This document shows positions 35,225 through 43,915 of a stretch of 64,000 nucleotides of DNA, in pieces (the first letter of the stretch is position 1; every line of letters begins with the position of its first letter). The DNA lies in the NCBI RefSeq assembly GCF_004000865.1, contig NZ_BIMB01000034.1:1-64000 (forward strand). Reading direction: 5' to 3'. Under the pieces are notes generated by a model. It was not told the DNA's origin. It saw nothing but the letters and a program-made list of their open reading frames with translations, and searched no databases. Position numbers and translations under genes: made by a program. The stretch comes from Paenibacillus elgii NBRC 100335 (GTDB lineage Bacteria; Bacillota; Bacilli; Paenibacillales; NBRC-103111).

Positions 35225-36215
35225 TCTCTTCCACTCCTTCTTCTTGGACAATCTCGCTGATTTGGACAGCCAGCTTGCCTCGCGTCGTTCCGGGACTGCC
35301 GTAAAACTTCAACTTTTCCCCTATACGAATATCCAACGGCTCATTCACGGATTTGCCAAGCGTAATGACATCCCCGGCGTTGAGGTTCAAAAACTCCCTC
35401 ACGGAAATTTGGGAAGAGCCCAGCTCCGCGATAATCGGCAGTTTCGCTTTATGCAGCCTGGACTGCAGAGCCGTCAGTTCCTCCGGCGCGCTTGTTTTTT
35501 TCTGGGAAACGAACCAATGGTGCACTGACAATCTCGGCATAATCGGTTCGATGACGACATGCGGGATACACAGGTTGATCATCCCGGTCGTGTCGCCGAT
35601 TTTGGTGCTGAGCGAGATTAACGCGATCGTTTCGTTAGGCGATACGATCTGCATAAACTGCGGATTCGTCTCTAACGCCTCCAGCCGCGGAGACAAATCG
35701 ATAATCGTCTTCCAAGCCTCTTGCAAACTGTCGAAGGCCCGGCTGAAAATCCGTTCGATGACAATGGTCTCGATCTCGGTCAACGCATTGATCTTCGTTG
35801 GCGATGTCCCCGCTCCGCCTAACAGCCGATCCAGCATCGCAAAGGCTACGTTCGGGTGAACCTCAAGCACCATGCGGCCTTCCAGCGGCTCCGCTTCGAA
35901 GATGTTGAGAATCGTCATCTTCGGAATGGAGCGGATGAATTCATCATAAGGCAGCTGTTCGACCTGCACTACGTTAATCTGGACAAAGGTTCTAAGCTGA
36001 GCGGAAAAATATGTCGTCAAATATCGGGCAAAGTTTTCATGAATTCGGGTTAAGCTTCGGATATGATCCTTGGAGAAACGCACGGCACGTTTAAAGTCGT
36101 ACACCCGTATTTTTTTCTGCGTCTCTTCCTTTTTAAGCTCCTCCGCATCCATTTCCCCTGAAGAAAGCGCCGCTAGCAGGGCGTCAATCTCATTCTGTGA
36201 AAGAACATCAACCAT
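35214..36215 (-). CDS. fliM: Flagellar motor switch protein FliM
   Basis: FliM forms the middle of the C ring and binds CheY-P. Its N-terminal peptide MVDVLSQNEIDALLAALSSG is the CheY-binding EIDALL motif; the middle CheC-like domain (about 45-230) lacks catalytic pairs, and the C-terminal SpoA domain (about 250-330) pairs with FliY. The ATG at 36215 is eight bases after AGGAGG. The length of 333 residues is usual. Confidence 0.96.
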   Translation of the reverse strand: MVDVLSQNEIDALLAALSSGEMDAEELKKEETQKKIRVYDFKRAVRFSKDHIRSLTRIHENFARYLTTYFSAQLRTFVQINVVQVEQLPYDEFIRSIPKMTILNIFEAEPLEGRMVLEVHPNVAFAMLDRLLGGAGTSPTKINALTEIETIVIERIFSRAFDSLQEAWKTIIDLSPRLEALETNPQFMQIVSPNETIALISLSTKIGDTTGMINLCIPHVVIEPIMPRLSVHHWFVSQKKTSAPEELTALQSRLHKAKLPIIAELGSSQISVREFLNLNAGDVITLGKSVNEPLDIRIGEKLKFYGSPGTTRGKLAVQISEIVQEEGVEENDE

Positions 36216-36256
36216 TAGCGTCACCTCCTTTGAACTGCTGCAGTATGCTTATGTAG

Positions 36257-36736
36257 TTATTGGAGTACGAAATCCGTAATCAAGATTTGATTCATTTTTC
36301 CCGATTGGAGAAGCGGGTTCATTTTATTCATAAGGGCGGAAGTAAGATTGTCGAAGCCTTTGCTTCCCGATACTTGCTCCGGTGTCATATCGGATAGCGT
36401 TTGAATGACAATGGCCTTCATTTGGCTGTCCAGCTTCTCAAACTCTTCCTTGGCCTTCTTATTTTCCAGTTCAAAGGCAAAGCTCAATTTAACGAATTTG
36501 CCATTGCCCCCGGCCAAATTGGTAAGCACGTCTTTCATGATGACTGTATTTTGCTTGACCTCATCCGGGGTCAGCTTTTTGGCTTGTTTTACGTCGCGGG
36601 CAGAACTTTGCGCCTGCTCTTGAGGGTTCTGATTGGCTTTATCCATATAGTTCCACAGGACGAATGCAGCCGTCAATATCAATGTAATCGCAATAAGAAT
36701 AGCAACAACCATTATGAAAATTCTGCTTTTAAACAA
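36257..36736 (-). CDS. fliL: Flagellar basal body-associated protein FliL
   Basis: FliL is a single-pass membrane protein that supports stator function. The 159-residue protein has a membrane helix at about 6-29 (FIMVVAILIAITLILTAAFV), a short linker and a periplasmic-side domain typical of the family (DVLTNLAGGNGKFVKLSFAF). The start is TTG at 36736, seven bases after GGAGGGG, immediately after the swrD stop. Confidence 0.92.
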   Translation of the reverse strand: MFKSRIFIMVVAILIAITLILTAAFVLWNYMDKANQNPQEQAQSSARDVKQAKKLTPDEVKQNTVIMKDVLTNLAGGNGKFVKLSFAFELENKKAKEEFEKLDSQMKAIVIQTLSDMTPEQVSGSKGFDNLTSALMNKMNPLLQSGKMNQILITDFVLQ

Positions 36737-36737
36737 C

Positions 36738-36959
36738 TTACGACCCCTCCGAATTCAGGCTCTTAACCGTACCGCCGACAAGACCTACGGTTTGCAAAAA
36801 GCGATGTACGGTGTCCATTACTTCCGTCACCGGCTCGAGCACCATGATTTTTTTACCGGTCACCAGCGTGATCATCGTGTCCGGCGTTTCTTCAATTGAT
36901 TCGATCAAAAGCGCGTTCAGAACGATTGCTTTCCCATTAAGCCGTGTCAGGCGGACCAT
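36738..36959 (-). CDS. swrD: Swarming motility protein SwrD (FlbD family)
   Basis: The 73-residue FlbD-family protein shows MVRLTRLNGKAIVLNALLIE followed by SIEETPDTMITLVTGKKIMV. In B. subtilis the homologue SwrD (YlzI) raises flagellar power and is needed for swarming. It lies between the hook gene and fliL, the same position. Confidence 0.9.
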   Translation of the reverse strand: MVRLTRLNGKAIVLNALLIESIEETPDTMITLVTGKKIMVLEPVTEVMDTVHRFLQTVGLVGGTVKSLNSEGS

Positions 36960-37013
36960 CGGTTACCTCCGAAAGGATAAAGTCGGGGGAGAACTTCTCC
37001 CCCTTGAATCAAA

Positions 37014-37838
37014 CTATCGTTTCAGATTGACGACTTCTTGAAGCACTTCGTCAGATGTGGTAATAATTCTCGAGTTGGACTGGAATCCGCGCTGTGCGAT
37101 GATCATTTCCGTAAACTCGGACGTTAAATCTACGTTGGACATTTCAAGCTGTCCGGAAACGATAGCGCCGGTTCCCGTAGTCGGGTTGTTGGCCAAGGAC
37201 GTATCGGGAGTGATTTCTTCCGTATTCGAGTTTGGCGTCGTCCGGTACAGGTTTCCGCCAATTTTCTCCAATCCGCCCGGATTTGTTACTTTGGCGACAG
37301 CGATGAATTGATTGGTCGGCGTTGCAGCTCCGTCAGCTCCGATCGCGATAATTTCACCAGACTGCGAAATCGAGAATGCGGTAACAGCTTCGTCCAACTG
37401 CACACCTACACCGGTAGTATTCAGAACGAACATGCCGTCCGCCGTAACGAGACGACGTTGGGCATCCAGATCAAAATTGCCGGCACGTGTAAGAAGCGGC
37501 TGCCCGTTTACATCTGGAGTCGGAGATATAAGGAAGAACCCGTCTCCGTCAATACGCAAATCCGTTATTTTATTCGTCGTCTGGGCGCTGCCCGGTGTGT
37601 GGAGAGTATCGATAGCGCCAACTGTCACGCCAAGTCCGATTTGTTTGGCATTAACGCCGCCCACAGTATCCGTCGGTGCCGTTACGCCTGAAATCTTTTG
37701 GCTCATGATGTCTTTGAACGCTACCCGTCCGGCTTTGAAGCCGTACGTATTCACGTTTGCAATGTTGTTGCCGATGACGTCAAGCTTCGTTTGAAAGCCT
37801 CTCATACCCGAAACGCCGGAATAAAGCGATCTTAACAT
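37014..37838 (-). CDS. flgG: Flagellar hook protein (FlgE/FlgG family)
   Basis: The 274-residue protein has the N-terminal rod/hook motif LYSGVSGMRGFQTKLDVIGN followed by NIANVNTYGFK, and the C-terminal heptad-rich end EFTEMIIAQRGFQSNSRIIT. At this locus B. subtilis encodes its hook protein, once called flgG and now flgE, of nearly the same length; by position this is more likely the hook subunit than a distal rod protein. The name flgG is kept because sequence databases usually use it. Confidence 0.88.
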   Translation of the reverse strand: MLRSLYSGVSGMRGFQTKLDVIGNNIANVNTYGFKAGRVAFKDIMSQKISGVTAPTDTVGGVNAKQIGLGVTVGAIDTLHTPGSAQTTNKITDLRIDGDGFFLISPTPDVNGQPLLTRAGNFDLDAQRRLVTADGMFVLNTTGVGVQLDEAVTAFSISQSGEIIAIGADGAATPTNQFIAVAKVTNPGGLEKIGGNLYRTTPNSNTEEITPDTSLANNPTTGTGAIVSGQLEMSNVDLTSEFTEMIIAQRGFQSNSRIITTSDEVLQEVVNLKR

Positions 37839-38013
37839 CGATAGTTATCCTCCCATATTGCAACTGCGCATCGATGGATGAAAACAGTTGTCAATGATGA
37901 TGTGTAATTGGGCTTTCGAATGGGGTCAGTTACAGCAATCTAAAATGCATTCGTTCTTCGGTTGTTTCAGTCGGTCCACAACCTCGGCCTCCGAAATTCG
38001 GGCCGGCCTATCG

Positions 38014-38391
38014 CTACGAAATAATCATGGCCGAATCGATTTGGGTAAATACGTTATCCTTCATCGATGCTCCGTCCATGGCTGTAACTACCGTGCGGTT
38101 CTTGATGTTGACGATCAGAGCGGTATCGTTGATCAGCATCAACGAGTCCTTTGCCCCTTTGCTCGCGGCTTTGTCAATCGCAGTGTTGAGCTTGACAAGC
38201 TGCTCGGGCGCCAGCTGAATGCCTCGCTGCCGCAAACGTTCTTCCGCGTGATGACTGAAGCGCACGAGTTGATTTTGCAGCATCGCATCGAACGAGGTTG
38301 TCTGGGCCCGCGGTTCCGGGTCCGTTCGTCGTACGGGCTGCGGCGATACGGGATTGGGAAACAGACGACCAACCGTTATTCGATCCGTCAT
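38014..38391 (-). CDS. Flagellar operon protein of TIGR02530 type
   Basis: The 125-residue protein contains LVRFSHHAEERLRQRGIQLA, KLNTAIDKAASKGAKDSLML and VKNRTVVTAMDG-like (here IKNRTVVTAMDGASMKDNVF), the features of a conserved flagellar operon family of unknown function found between flgD and the hook gene. It starts in ATGA overlap with flgD's stop and is followed by a 175-base gap before the hook gene. A hook assembly or export accessory role is inferred from position only. Confidence 0.8.
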   Translation of the reverse strand: MTDRITVGRLFPNPVSPQPVRRTDPEPRAQTTSFDAMLQNQLVRFSHHAEERLRQRGIQLAPEQLVKLNTAIDKAASKGAKDSLMLINDTALIVNIKNRTVVTAMDGASMKDNVFTQIDSAMIIS

Positions 38392-38837
38392 GGAGTTACC
38401 TCCGGATTGGAAATCTGGCTGATCTGATCCATCTTCACTTCGTCGCCGTTAATTTTTGCGTACTGCTCGTCCTTCTTCATAAGGATGGACTCCACAGTTC
38501 CGGTTTTGACGATAGACTTATTGTTCTTGTCAACGTAGGTGTAGGTAACCTTTTTACCAATCAAACTGGATGCAAATCCTAGCGACTGCCGAAGCATTTT
38601 CATTTCCGAGCTCATTTTGGTCAATTGCTCCACAGATGTAAATTGAGCCATTTGAGCGATGAATTCTTTATCCTGCAGCGGCTGCGTCGGATCCTGGTTT
38701 TGCAATTGGGTCATCAGAATTTTAAGGAATTCGTCTTGTCCCAATTTCCCTTTTTCCTCGGCTTTGCCGGCGTTCTGAATATTTCCTTTGGCGTAATACG
38801 GCCATATATTCCTGGTGCTGACATTTGAATCGGGCAC
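38388..38837 (-). CDS. flgD: Flagellar hook assembly scaffold FlgD
   Basis: FlgD caps the growing hook. The 149-residue protein shows KGKLGQDEFLKILMTQLQNQ followed by DPTQPLQDKEFIAQMAQFTS and VEQL, the conserved N-terminal FlgD block, then a short Tudor-like part (about 95-145). The C-terminal FnIII domain of proteobacterial FlgD is absent, as usual in Bacilli. It overlaps the next gene by four bases. Confidence 0.94.
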   Translation of the reverse strand: MPDSNVSTRNIWPYYAKGNIQNAGKAEEKGKLGQDEFLKILMTQLQNQDPTQPLQDKEFIAQMAQFTSVEQLTKMSSEMKMLRQSLGFASSLIGKKVTYTYVDKNNKSIVKTGTVESILMKKDEQYAKINGDEVKMDQISQISNPEVTP

Positions 38838-38871
38838 GGTTTCACCCCCTGCTCCATCGGTGTAAGCTTAC

Positions 38872-40347
38872 TTAGGCCGTAACGTCAATCGATCCGGTTC
38901 CCAGACTGTCTGCGGTGCTCGAAGCCTTCGCTTCTTCCTTCAGCTCATCTTCCATCGCGGCAATTCGGCCGCTGGCGGCTTTCTGCTGCTTGGAGGATTG
39001 TCCGGACTGCTGCTGTTGGCGTCCTTCCTGGAACATGCCGGACTGGTAGTTCTGGCTTTGGCTTACTTCAAGCTTCTCCACCTGGATGCCCTGACTTTGC
39101 AGTGTCGTTCTCAACTGCGATAACTGACTCTCCAGCATTTCCTTACCGGCCAAGCTGTCCGCTACGAACTGGGCAATCAGTTGTCCGTTATGCATGGTCA
39201 ATTTAACTTCGACATGTCCGAGATGCTGAGGGTACAACGAAATTTTAGCCTCGGTCATCCCGTCTGCCGAAGTTCCCATAAATATGGAACGAACGACAAA
39301 CTGCGTCATGTCCTCCGAAAACGTAGCTGCCTGCATCTGCACAACAGGCGCTTTTATCTGCGCATGATTGCCCTGCTGCTTGATGTATTCCTGCAGCGGC
39401 ATCGGCTGGCCTTCCGTTCCGTCTGCCATTCCCGCGTTCAGCGGTTCAAACAGAGGCCCTTCGTCTGCTTTCGGCGGGTCCAGATGAAGCTGAACCATCG
39501 CAGCCTTGGCTGTAAGCGCTTCGAGCTTTTGCACCGGGCTGGAGACCACTTGGACAAGCTTCCCGGCATCCGAAGACGGAGCTGCTTCCGCTGTCGCTGC
39601 AGTCTGTATAGTAGAAGAAACACGTCGTTGATCGGCGCCAGGCTTTTGCAACTCGCTTAATTTGGACGCAGCCGACATCAGAACAGCCGGCAACTCTTTC
39701 ACGGTTTGCTGAAGCTTCGCATCAACTTTCCCTTCCGCTACCAGATCCTTCAACTGCTTCAAAATTGCGGCGGCTTCCTGCGCCGTCAGCGCTTTGGGCT
39801 GCTGAATCGCACCAAGCTCATCGTTTTTCGTCTCCGCAGTTGGATCCACAGCAGGTGTCAAAGGAATAAACAGCAGCGGATTAAGCGCATCTACATGCTC
39901 TTCCGGTTTGTTTCCTTCGCCTGTTGGAGCAGTCGCCTGACCGGTTTCCGCCTGATTCAAGGGAAGTGCCGCCAGCAGCGCTTGAAGCTGCAGCAACCAA
40001 GCTTGCAAATCCGGATTGTTCATCAGCGCATTCGCATCCTCGCCCTTAGCCGAGTCGAGCAGTTGGATTAAGCCGTCGATTTGTTGAGCCGTTTGAGCCT
40101 GCGCCTGATCCGCCGTCTGCGGAAGCGCAGCAATTAAAGGAGCAATCAGCTGAGCAAGTGCCGACAAACCGGCGTTTCCTGCAGTGGTAGCCCCAGATCC
40201 AGAAGCATCGCCAGTCATCATACCGGTTAGCGCCGACGAGAAGGATCCAGTCCCTCCGGCCGCGTTCCCCGTACTGCCTGAAGCGTTCGATCCGGCAACG
40301 GATGTTCCGGCAGATGCGGCCACAGAAGTTTGTGTCGAAATTTCCAT
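38872..40347 (-). CDS. fliK: Flagellar hook-length control protein FliK
   Basis: FliK measures hook length and triggers the FlhB switch. The 491-residue protein has a long Ala/Gly/Gln-rich, poorly ordered N-terminal region (1-330) and a compact C-terminal domain (about 350-440) with the core EAKISLYPQHLGHVEVKLTM, LIAQFVADSLAGKEMLESQL and QGIQVEKLEVSQ. The tail is Gln/Ser-rich. The domain plan matches the family although the N-terminal sequence is not conserved. Confidence 0.9.
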   Translation of the reverse strand: MEISTQTSVAASAGTSVAGSNASGSTGNAAGGTGSFSSALTGMMTGDASGSGATTAGNAGLSALAQLIAPLIAALPQTADQAQAQTAQQIDGLIQLLDSAKGEDANALMNNPDLQAWLLQLQALLAALPLNQAETGQATAPTGEGNKPEEHVDALNPLLFIPLTPAVDPTAETKNDELGAIQQPKALTAQEAAAILKQLKDLVAEGKVDAKLQQTVKELPAVLMSAASKLSELQKPGADQRRVSSTIQTAATAEAAPSSDAGKLVQVVSSPVQKLEALTAKAAMVQLHLDPPKADEGPLFEPLNAGMADGTEGQPMPLQEYIKQQGNHAQIKAPVVQMQAATFSEDMTQFVVRSIFMGTSADGMTEAKISLYPQHLGHVEVKLTMHNGQLIAQFVADSLAGKEMLESQLSQLRTTLQSQGIQVEKLEVSQSQNYQSGMFQEGRQQQQSGQSSKQQKAASGRIAAMEDELKEEAKASSTADSLGTGSIDVTA

Positions 40348-40373
40348 CTTTTTTCACCTCCTTTCCATTATGA

Positions 40374-41297
40374 TTATTGAACCAGTCGGGCCGAAATCAG
40401 TGCTGCGGTTTCTTTGGACTGATCCGATATAGCCGCTAAAATTCTGGAACGCCCGCCGCTATCCATAGAACTCAAGATGGAGATCACTTTGTCGGGATTC
40501 GATTTCTGCATTTCCATCAGGACAGTAGCCGCACTTTTGGGCGTCATATTCGAAAACGTGCTGCCCAAATCGTCTTTGCTCAGCTTATCTGCAGGCTGCT
40601 TGCTCTGCGACGCCAATTCTTTCAAGCGTTCCTGCAGGGCTGCAATTTCCGTATCCCTTACGTTCGTTTGGTCCTTCAGCAGAATCGAGGCGTCAGCAGC
40701 CTTCTTCGGGTCCATTTTCTCCAGCACCTTGACGCGCTCGTCCGGCTTCATCATCCCCAGCACCAGAACCAATTCTTTGGAGGTTAAGTTCTCCATAATC
40801 GGCGCCGATTTGCTCGGCGACATCTTCGCATACATGGTAGCAAGCTGTTGAATTTGATGCGCATACTCCTCGTCGCTCAAAGTCTTGCTTTTTGCGCTTT
40901 CTTCCAATGTACTGTTCTTGAGCTGCAATTCCTTAATCGTCTCATCCCGCTGCTGCAGCGAGGCTTCCGCCTTTTTCAGCGCCTGCTCCATTTCCTGAAG
41001 CTTGGCCGTCGTGCCGGCATTCGCATTATCCTGTGCCGGAGCGGACGACTCGGTCCCGGCGGGTTGAGCCGTTTCCGGCTTGTTTGCCGTTTCCTTCGTT
41101 TTCGGATCAGGGATGATGCTGTTCACGATAGGAATTTTATTGGCCGCCCGAAGGACGTTGTTCATCACGTCATAATCGAAAATCGTCAACAGAACGCCGA
41201 GCAGTACAGCTGTAAAAACAAAAGGGATCAGGAACCATATTAGAAACCGCTCCATAGCTCCGTAAGAGGAGGACTGCTCCGTATCTGTGTTTGCCAC
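40374..41297 (-). CDS. MotE/YlxF-like membrane protein with MgtE N-type domain
   Basis: The protein of about 307 residues has one membrane helix (about 20-42, FLIWFLIPFVFTAVLLGVLL), a coiled coil (about 98-150) and a helical C-terminal part (about 155-307) with repeats like ELVLVLGMMKPDERVKVLEK resembling the MgtE intracellular N domain. It corresponds to B. subtilis ylxF between fliJ and fliK. A scaffold or chaperone role in the basal body is inferred. GTG at 41297, seven bases after GGAGG, is chosen over the ATG at 41321. Confidence 0.82.
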   Translation of the reverse strand: MANTDTEQSSSYGAMERFLIWFLIPFVFTAVLLGVLLTIFDYDVMNNVLRAANKIPIVNSIIPDPKTKETANKPETAQPAGTESSAPAQDNANAGTTAKLQEMEQALKKAEASLQQRDETIKELQLKNSTLEESAKSKTLSDEEYAHQIQQLATMYAKMSPSKSAPIMENLTSKELVLVLGMMKPDERVKVLEKMDPKKAADASILLKDQTNVRDTEIAALQERLKELASQSKQPADKLSKDDLGSTFSNMTPKSAATVLMEMQKSNPDKVISILSSMDSGGRSRILAAISDQSKETAALISARLVQ

Positions 41298-41324
41298 TTC
41301 CTCACCTCCCCGCATGTTCATGAA

Positions 41325-41765
41325 TTACGACAGCCGTTTAAAACGATTCGTCGCCATTTCGTCCAATTGATTTTGTTCTTTCTTCAAAACTTCGCTGGAA
41401 AATTGCTGAAACGCTCTTTCCTTTGCCTTCGTCCAAACCTTTTCTTCAATCATCTTACCGGTTAAATCATCCTGCTTGAGCTGCACGATCGTTTTGGCTG
41501 CTTGCACATCCCGATGCTTGAGCTGAATGCGGCCGTCAATATGGTTCACGTAACTTTGCATCATGAGCAGGTTGGATACCGTTGTCACTTGGCTCGAAGA
41601 CTTATGCAGCTCCTCCTGCATCTCATGCTTGGCTTTCTCCAGCTCGGCCAGAGAGGATTCCTCCGCATGCATTTTACCAATGGCTTCGGACAGCATCCAT
41701 TCCGCTTGCGTTTTCTCGTTCATCTTCAAATCAACGATTTTTTGAAAAGCGTATCGAAACCGCAT
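41325..41765 (-). CDS. fliJ: Flagellar export protein FliJ
   Basis: FliJ is the coiled-coil stalk of the export ATPase. The roughly 146-residue protein starts MRFRYAFQKIVDLKMNEKTQ and is almost wholly helical with heptads. ATG at 41765 fits the family N-terminus; ATG at 41777 overlaps the fliI stop as ATGA and would add four residues, so coupled initiation there is also possible. Confidence 0.9.
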   Translation of the reverse strand: MRFRYAFQKIVDLKMNEKTQAEWMLSEAIGKMHAEESSLAELEKAKHEMQEELHKSSSQVTTVSNLLMMQSYVNHIDGRIQLKHRDVQAAKTIVQLKQDDLTGKMIEEKVWTKAKERAFQQFSSEVLKKEQNQLDEMATNRFKRLS

Positions 41766-41773
41766 GCTCCTTC

Positions 41774-43093
41774 TCATCCCCTGTAAAATTCTCGAATTAG
41801 CCTTTCCTGCGCTTCCGCGTATGTCAGCTTCTCCGTGACGCGCTGTCGCGTATAATCCCATATCGCTTGTATCGAGTCGAGAGATTGATCAATTTCGGAA
41901 TTTGATCCTCGCTGGTACGCCCCGATATTGATCAGATCCTCCGAATCTTTATACACAGATAGCAATCTTTTCATGTTCTCGGCCGCAAGCTGTTGCTCGT
42001 TAGGAACAATTTCTTTCATCACCCGGCTAACGCTAGCAAGAACGTCGATAGCGGGGTAGTGCCCGCGGTTAGCTATGTTACGGTTCAACACGATATGACC
42101 ATCCAGTATTCCCCGTACAGCATCCGCAATCGGCTCATTCATATCATCCCCGTCGACAAGAACCGTGTAAAAGGCCGTAATAGAACCCTTAGGTCCGGTG
42201 CCCGACCGCTCCAATAGCTTGGGAAGCGTTGCAAATACGGAAGGCGTATAGCCGCGAGTTGCAGGAGGCTCACCTACCGCCAAGCCAACTTCACGCTGTG
42301 CCATGGCAAACCGGGTCACCGAGTCCATCATCATCATCACGTTCATCCCGCGATCGCGAAAAAATTCGGCGATCGTCGTAGCGATTAACGCGCCCTTGAT
42401 CCGGATGAGCGCCGGTTGATCCGATGTTGCCACAATGACAACCGAACGGGCCAGCCCTTCGGGACCGAGATCGCGTTCGATAAAATCGAGTACCTCTCTG
42501 CCGCGTTCTCCGATTAGCGCAATTACATTCACATCAGCTGACGTGTTGCGGGCGACCATTCCCATCAGCGTACTTTTGCCGACGCCGGACCCGGCGAAAA
42601 TACCTACGCGCTGTCCCTTGCCTATCGTCAGCAGACCGTCGATGCATCGTACGCCGACGCTTATCGGCTCTAGAACGCGCGGCCGTTTTAACGGATTGTT
42701 AGGTATATTATTAGTAGAATATTGTGTCATGCGCGATGGCAAAAACGTCCCGTCGAGCGGTTGCCCGAGCCCGTCCAGCACTTTGCCGAGCAGTTCGTGC
42801 CCCACCTGCACCGTCAACGGCTTGCCCGTTCCGACTACATCGCAGCCCGGACCGATCGCATGAAGTTCACCGAGCGGCATAAGAATAACCTTGTTGTTCT
42901 TAAAGCCGACAACTTCCGCTTTGAGCGGCTGGTTCGATTTGAGCGGATAGATGTAGCATACGTCGCCGATGCTCGCATCCGGTCCCTCCGATTCGACCGT
43001 TAATCCAATGACCTGAGTGACTTTTCCGTTTACGCGCACCGGGTCGACTTGACTTAAATGTTCTATGTATTTCTGCGCGGATGGCACCTGCAT
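41774..43093 (-). CDS. fliI: Flagellar export ATPase FliI
   Basis: FliI is the hexameric ATPase of the flagellar type III system, related to F1-beta. The 439-residue protein carries Walker A GSGVGKST (168-175), the arm motif ALIGERGREVLDFIERDL and Walker B MMMMDSVTRFA, and ends with a coiled C-terminal segment. It begins three bases after fliH. Confidence 0.97.
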   Translation of the reverse strand: MQVPSAQKYIEHLSQVDPVRVNGKVTQVIGLTVESEGPDASIGDVCYIYPLKSNQPLKAEVVGFKNNKVILMPLGELHAIGPGCDVVGTGKPLTVQVGHELLGKVLDGLGQPLDGTFLPSRMTQYSTNNIPNNPLKRPRVLEPISVGVRCIDGLLTIGKGQRVGIFAGSGVGKSTLMGMVARNTSADVNVIALIGERGREVLDFIERDLGPEGLARSVVIVATSDQPALIRIKGALIATTIAEFFRDRGMNVMMMMDSVTRFAMAQREVGLAVGEPPATRGYTPSVFATLPKLLERSGTGPKGSITAFYTVLVDGDDMNEPIADAVRGILDGHIVLNRNIANRGHYPAIDVLASVSRVMKEIVPNEQQLAAENMKRLLSVYKDSEDLINIGAYQRGSNSEIDQSLDSIQAIWDYTRQRVTEKLTYAEAQERLIREFYRG

Positions 43094-43096
43094 GAT

Positions 43097-43915
43097 CTAA
43101 GATCCCTCGCTTCGCAGCGCCACTTGCCGAAGCGCATTCTTGATTTCGTTCAGCTGCGTGTCGATGCGGGCGTCGATGCTTCCGAAGGAGGACCGAATGA
43201 CGCATCCGCGATCTTGTACCGAAGCATCCGGAATAATTTGTAGCTCCGCTTGCGAATCTAAGTGCAACAAAAGTTCTTCTCGTGCGTCTTGTATATAGGA
43301 GAATTGAGAAGGCGATACGCAAAGCGCAATAATTCCCTTTTCTCTTCGCCGCGAAAGTACCTTTTGGATCAGTTCGATGACCCATTCGGATTCCAGCGTC
43401 AGCTGGCGGTCGACGATTTTCTCGGCAATCGAGCAGCTGAGCTCGATTAAGAACGGTTCGGATTCTTGAATGATCTGCTGCTTTAGTACGTACGATTGTT
43501 CCAAGATTTGCGACGCTTCCTGCAGCATGCTGTCGTACTGCTGGCGAAGCTCCGCTTCGGCTCTGGCCAACCCTTCCTGGTAGCCTTGCTCGAAGCCCCG
43601 GTCCATCGCTTGCTCGATCGTTTCCTGATCCAATTGTCTACGCTCGTCCCACCAAGCTTCAATCTCGGCTTGGGTCTGCTGTCTGATGGCTGCGGCCTCA
43701 TCCATGGCGGCGCGTACTTGTTCTTCAGCAAACGATTCGGCGTCTTGAAGAATCTGGTCCTTCATCTGCATCAGATTGTCGAGCTCAAGCTGTTGTTCCT
43801 CCGTCAGTTCGCCGTCTTGCAGCTGTTCTTGTTTAAGAACGGGAGGGGCCGGAAGCTCGACAAGCTTGCTGTCTTCCATAGCTACATATTGAAACGATTT
43901 GATGACATTAGACAA
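43097..43915 (-). CDS. fliH: Flagellar export regulator FliH
   Basis: FliH is the stator-like regulator of FliI. The protein of about 272 residues has an N-terminal motif (SNVIKSFQYVAMEDSKLVEL), a long Glu/Gln-rich coiled coil with A/G repeats (about 50-150) and a globular C-terminal domain (about 155-272). TTG at 43915, nine bases after GGAG, gives the family start and overlaps fliG by eight bases. Confidence 0.9.
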   Translation of the reverse strand: MSNVIKSFQYVAMEDSKLVELPAPPVLKQEQLQDGELTEEQQLELDNLMQMKDQILQDAESFAEEQVRAAMDEAAAIRQQTQAEIEAWWDERRQLDQETIEQAMDRGFEQGYQEGLARAEAELRQQYDSMLQEASQILEQSYVLKQQIIQESEPFLIELSCSIAEKIVDRQLTLESEWVIELIQKVLSRRREKGIIALCVSPSQFSYIQDAREELLLHLDSQAELQIIPDASVQDRGCVIRSSFGSIDARIDTQLNEIKNALRQVALRSEGS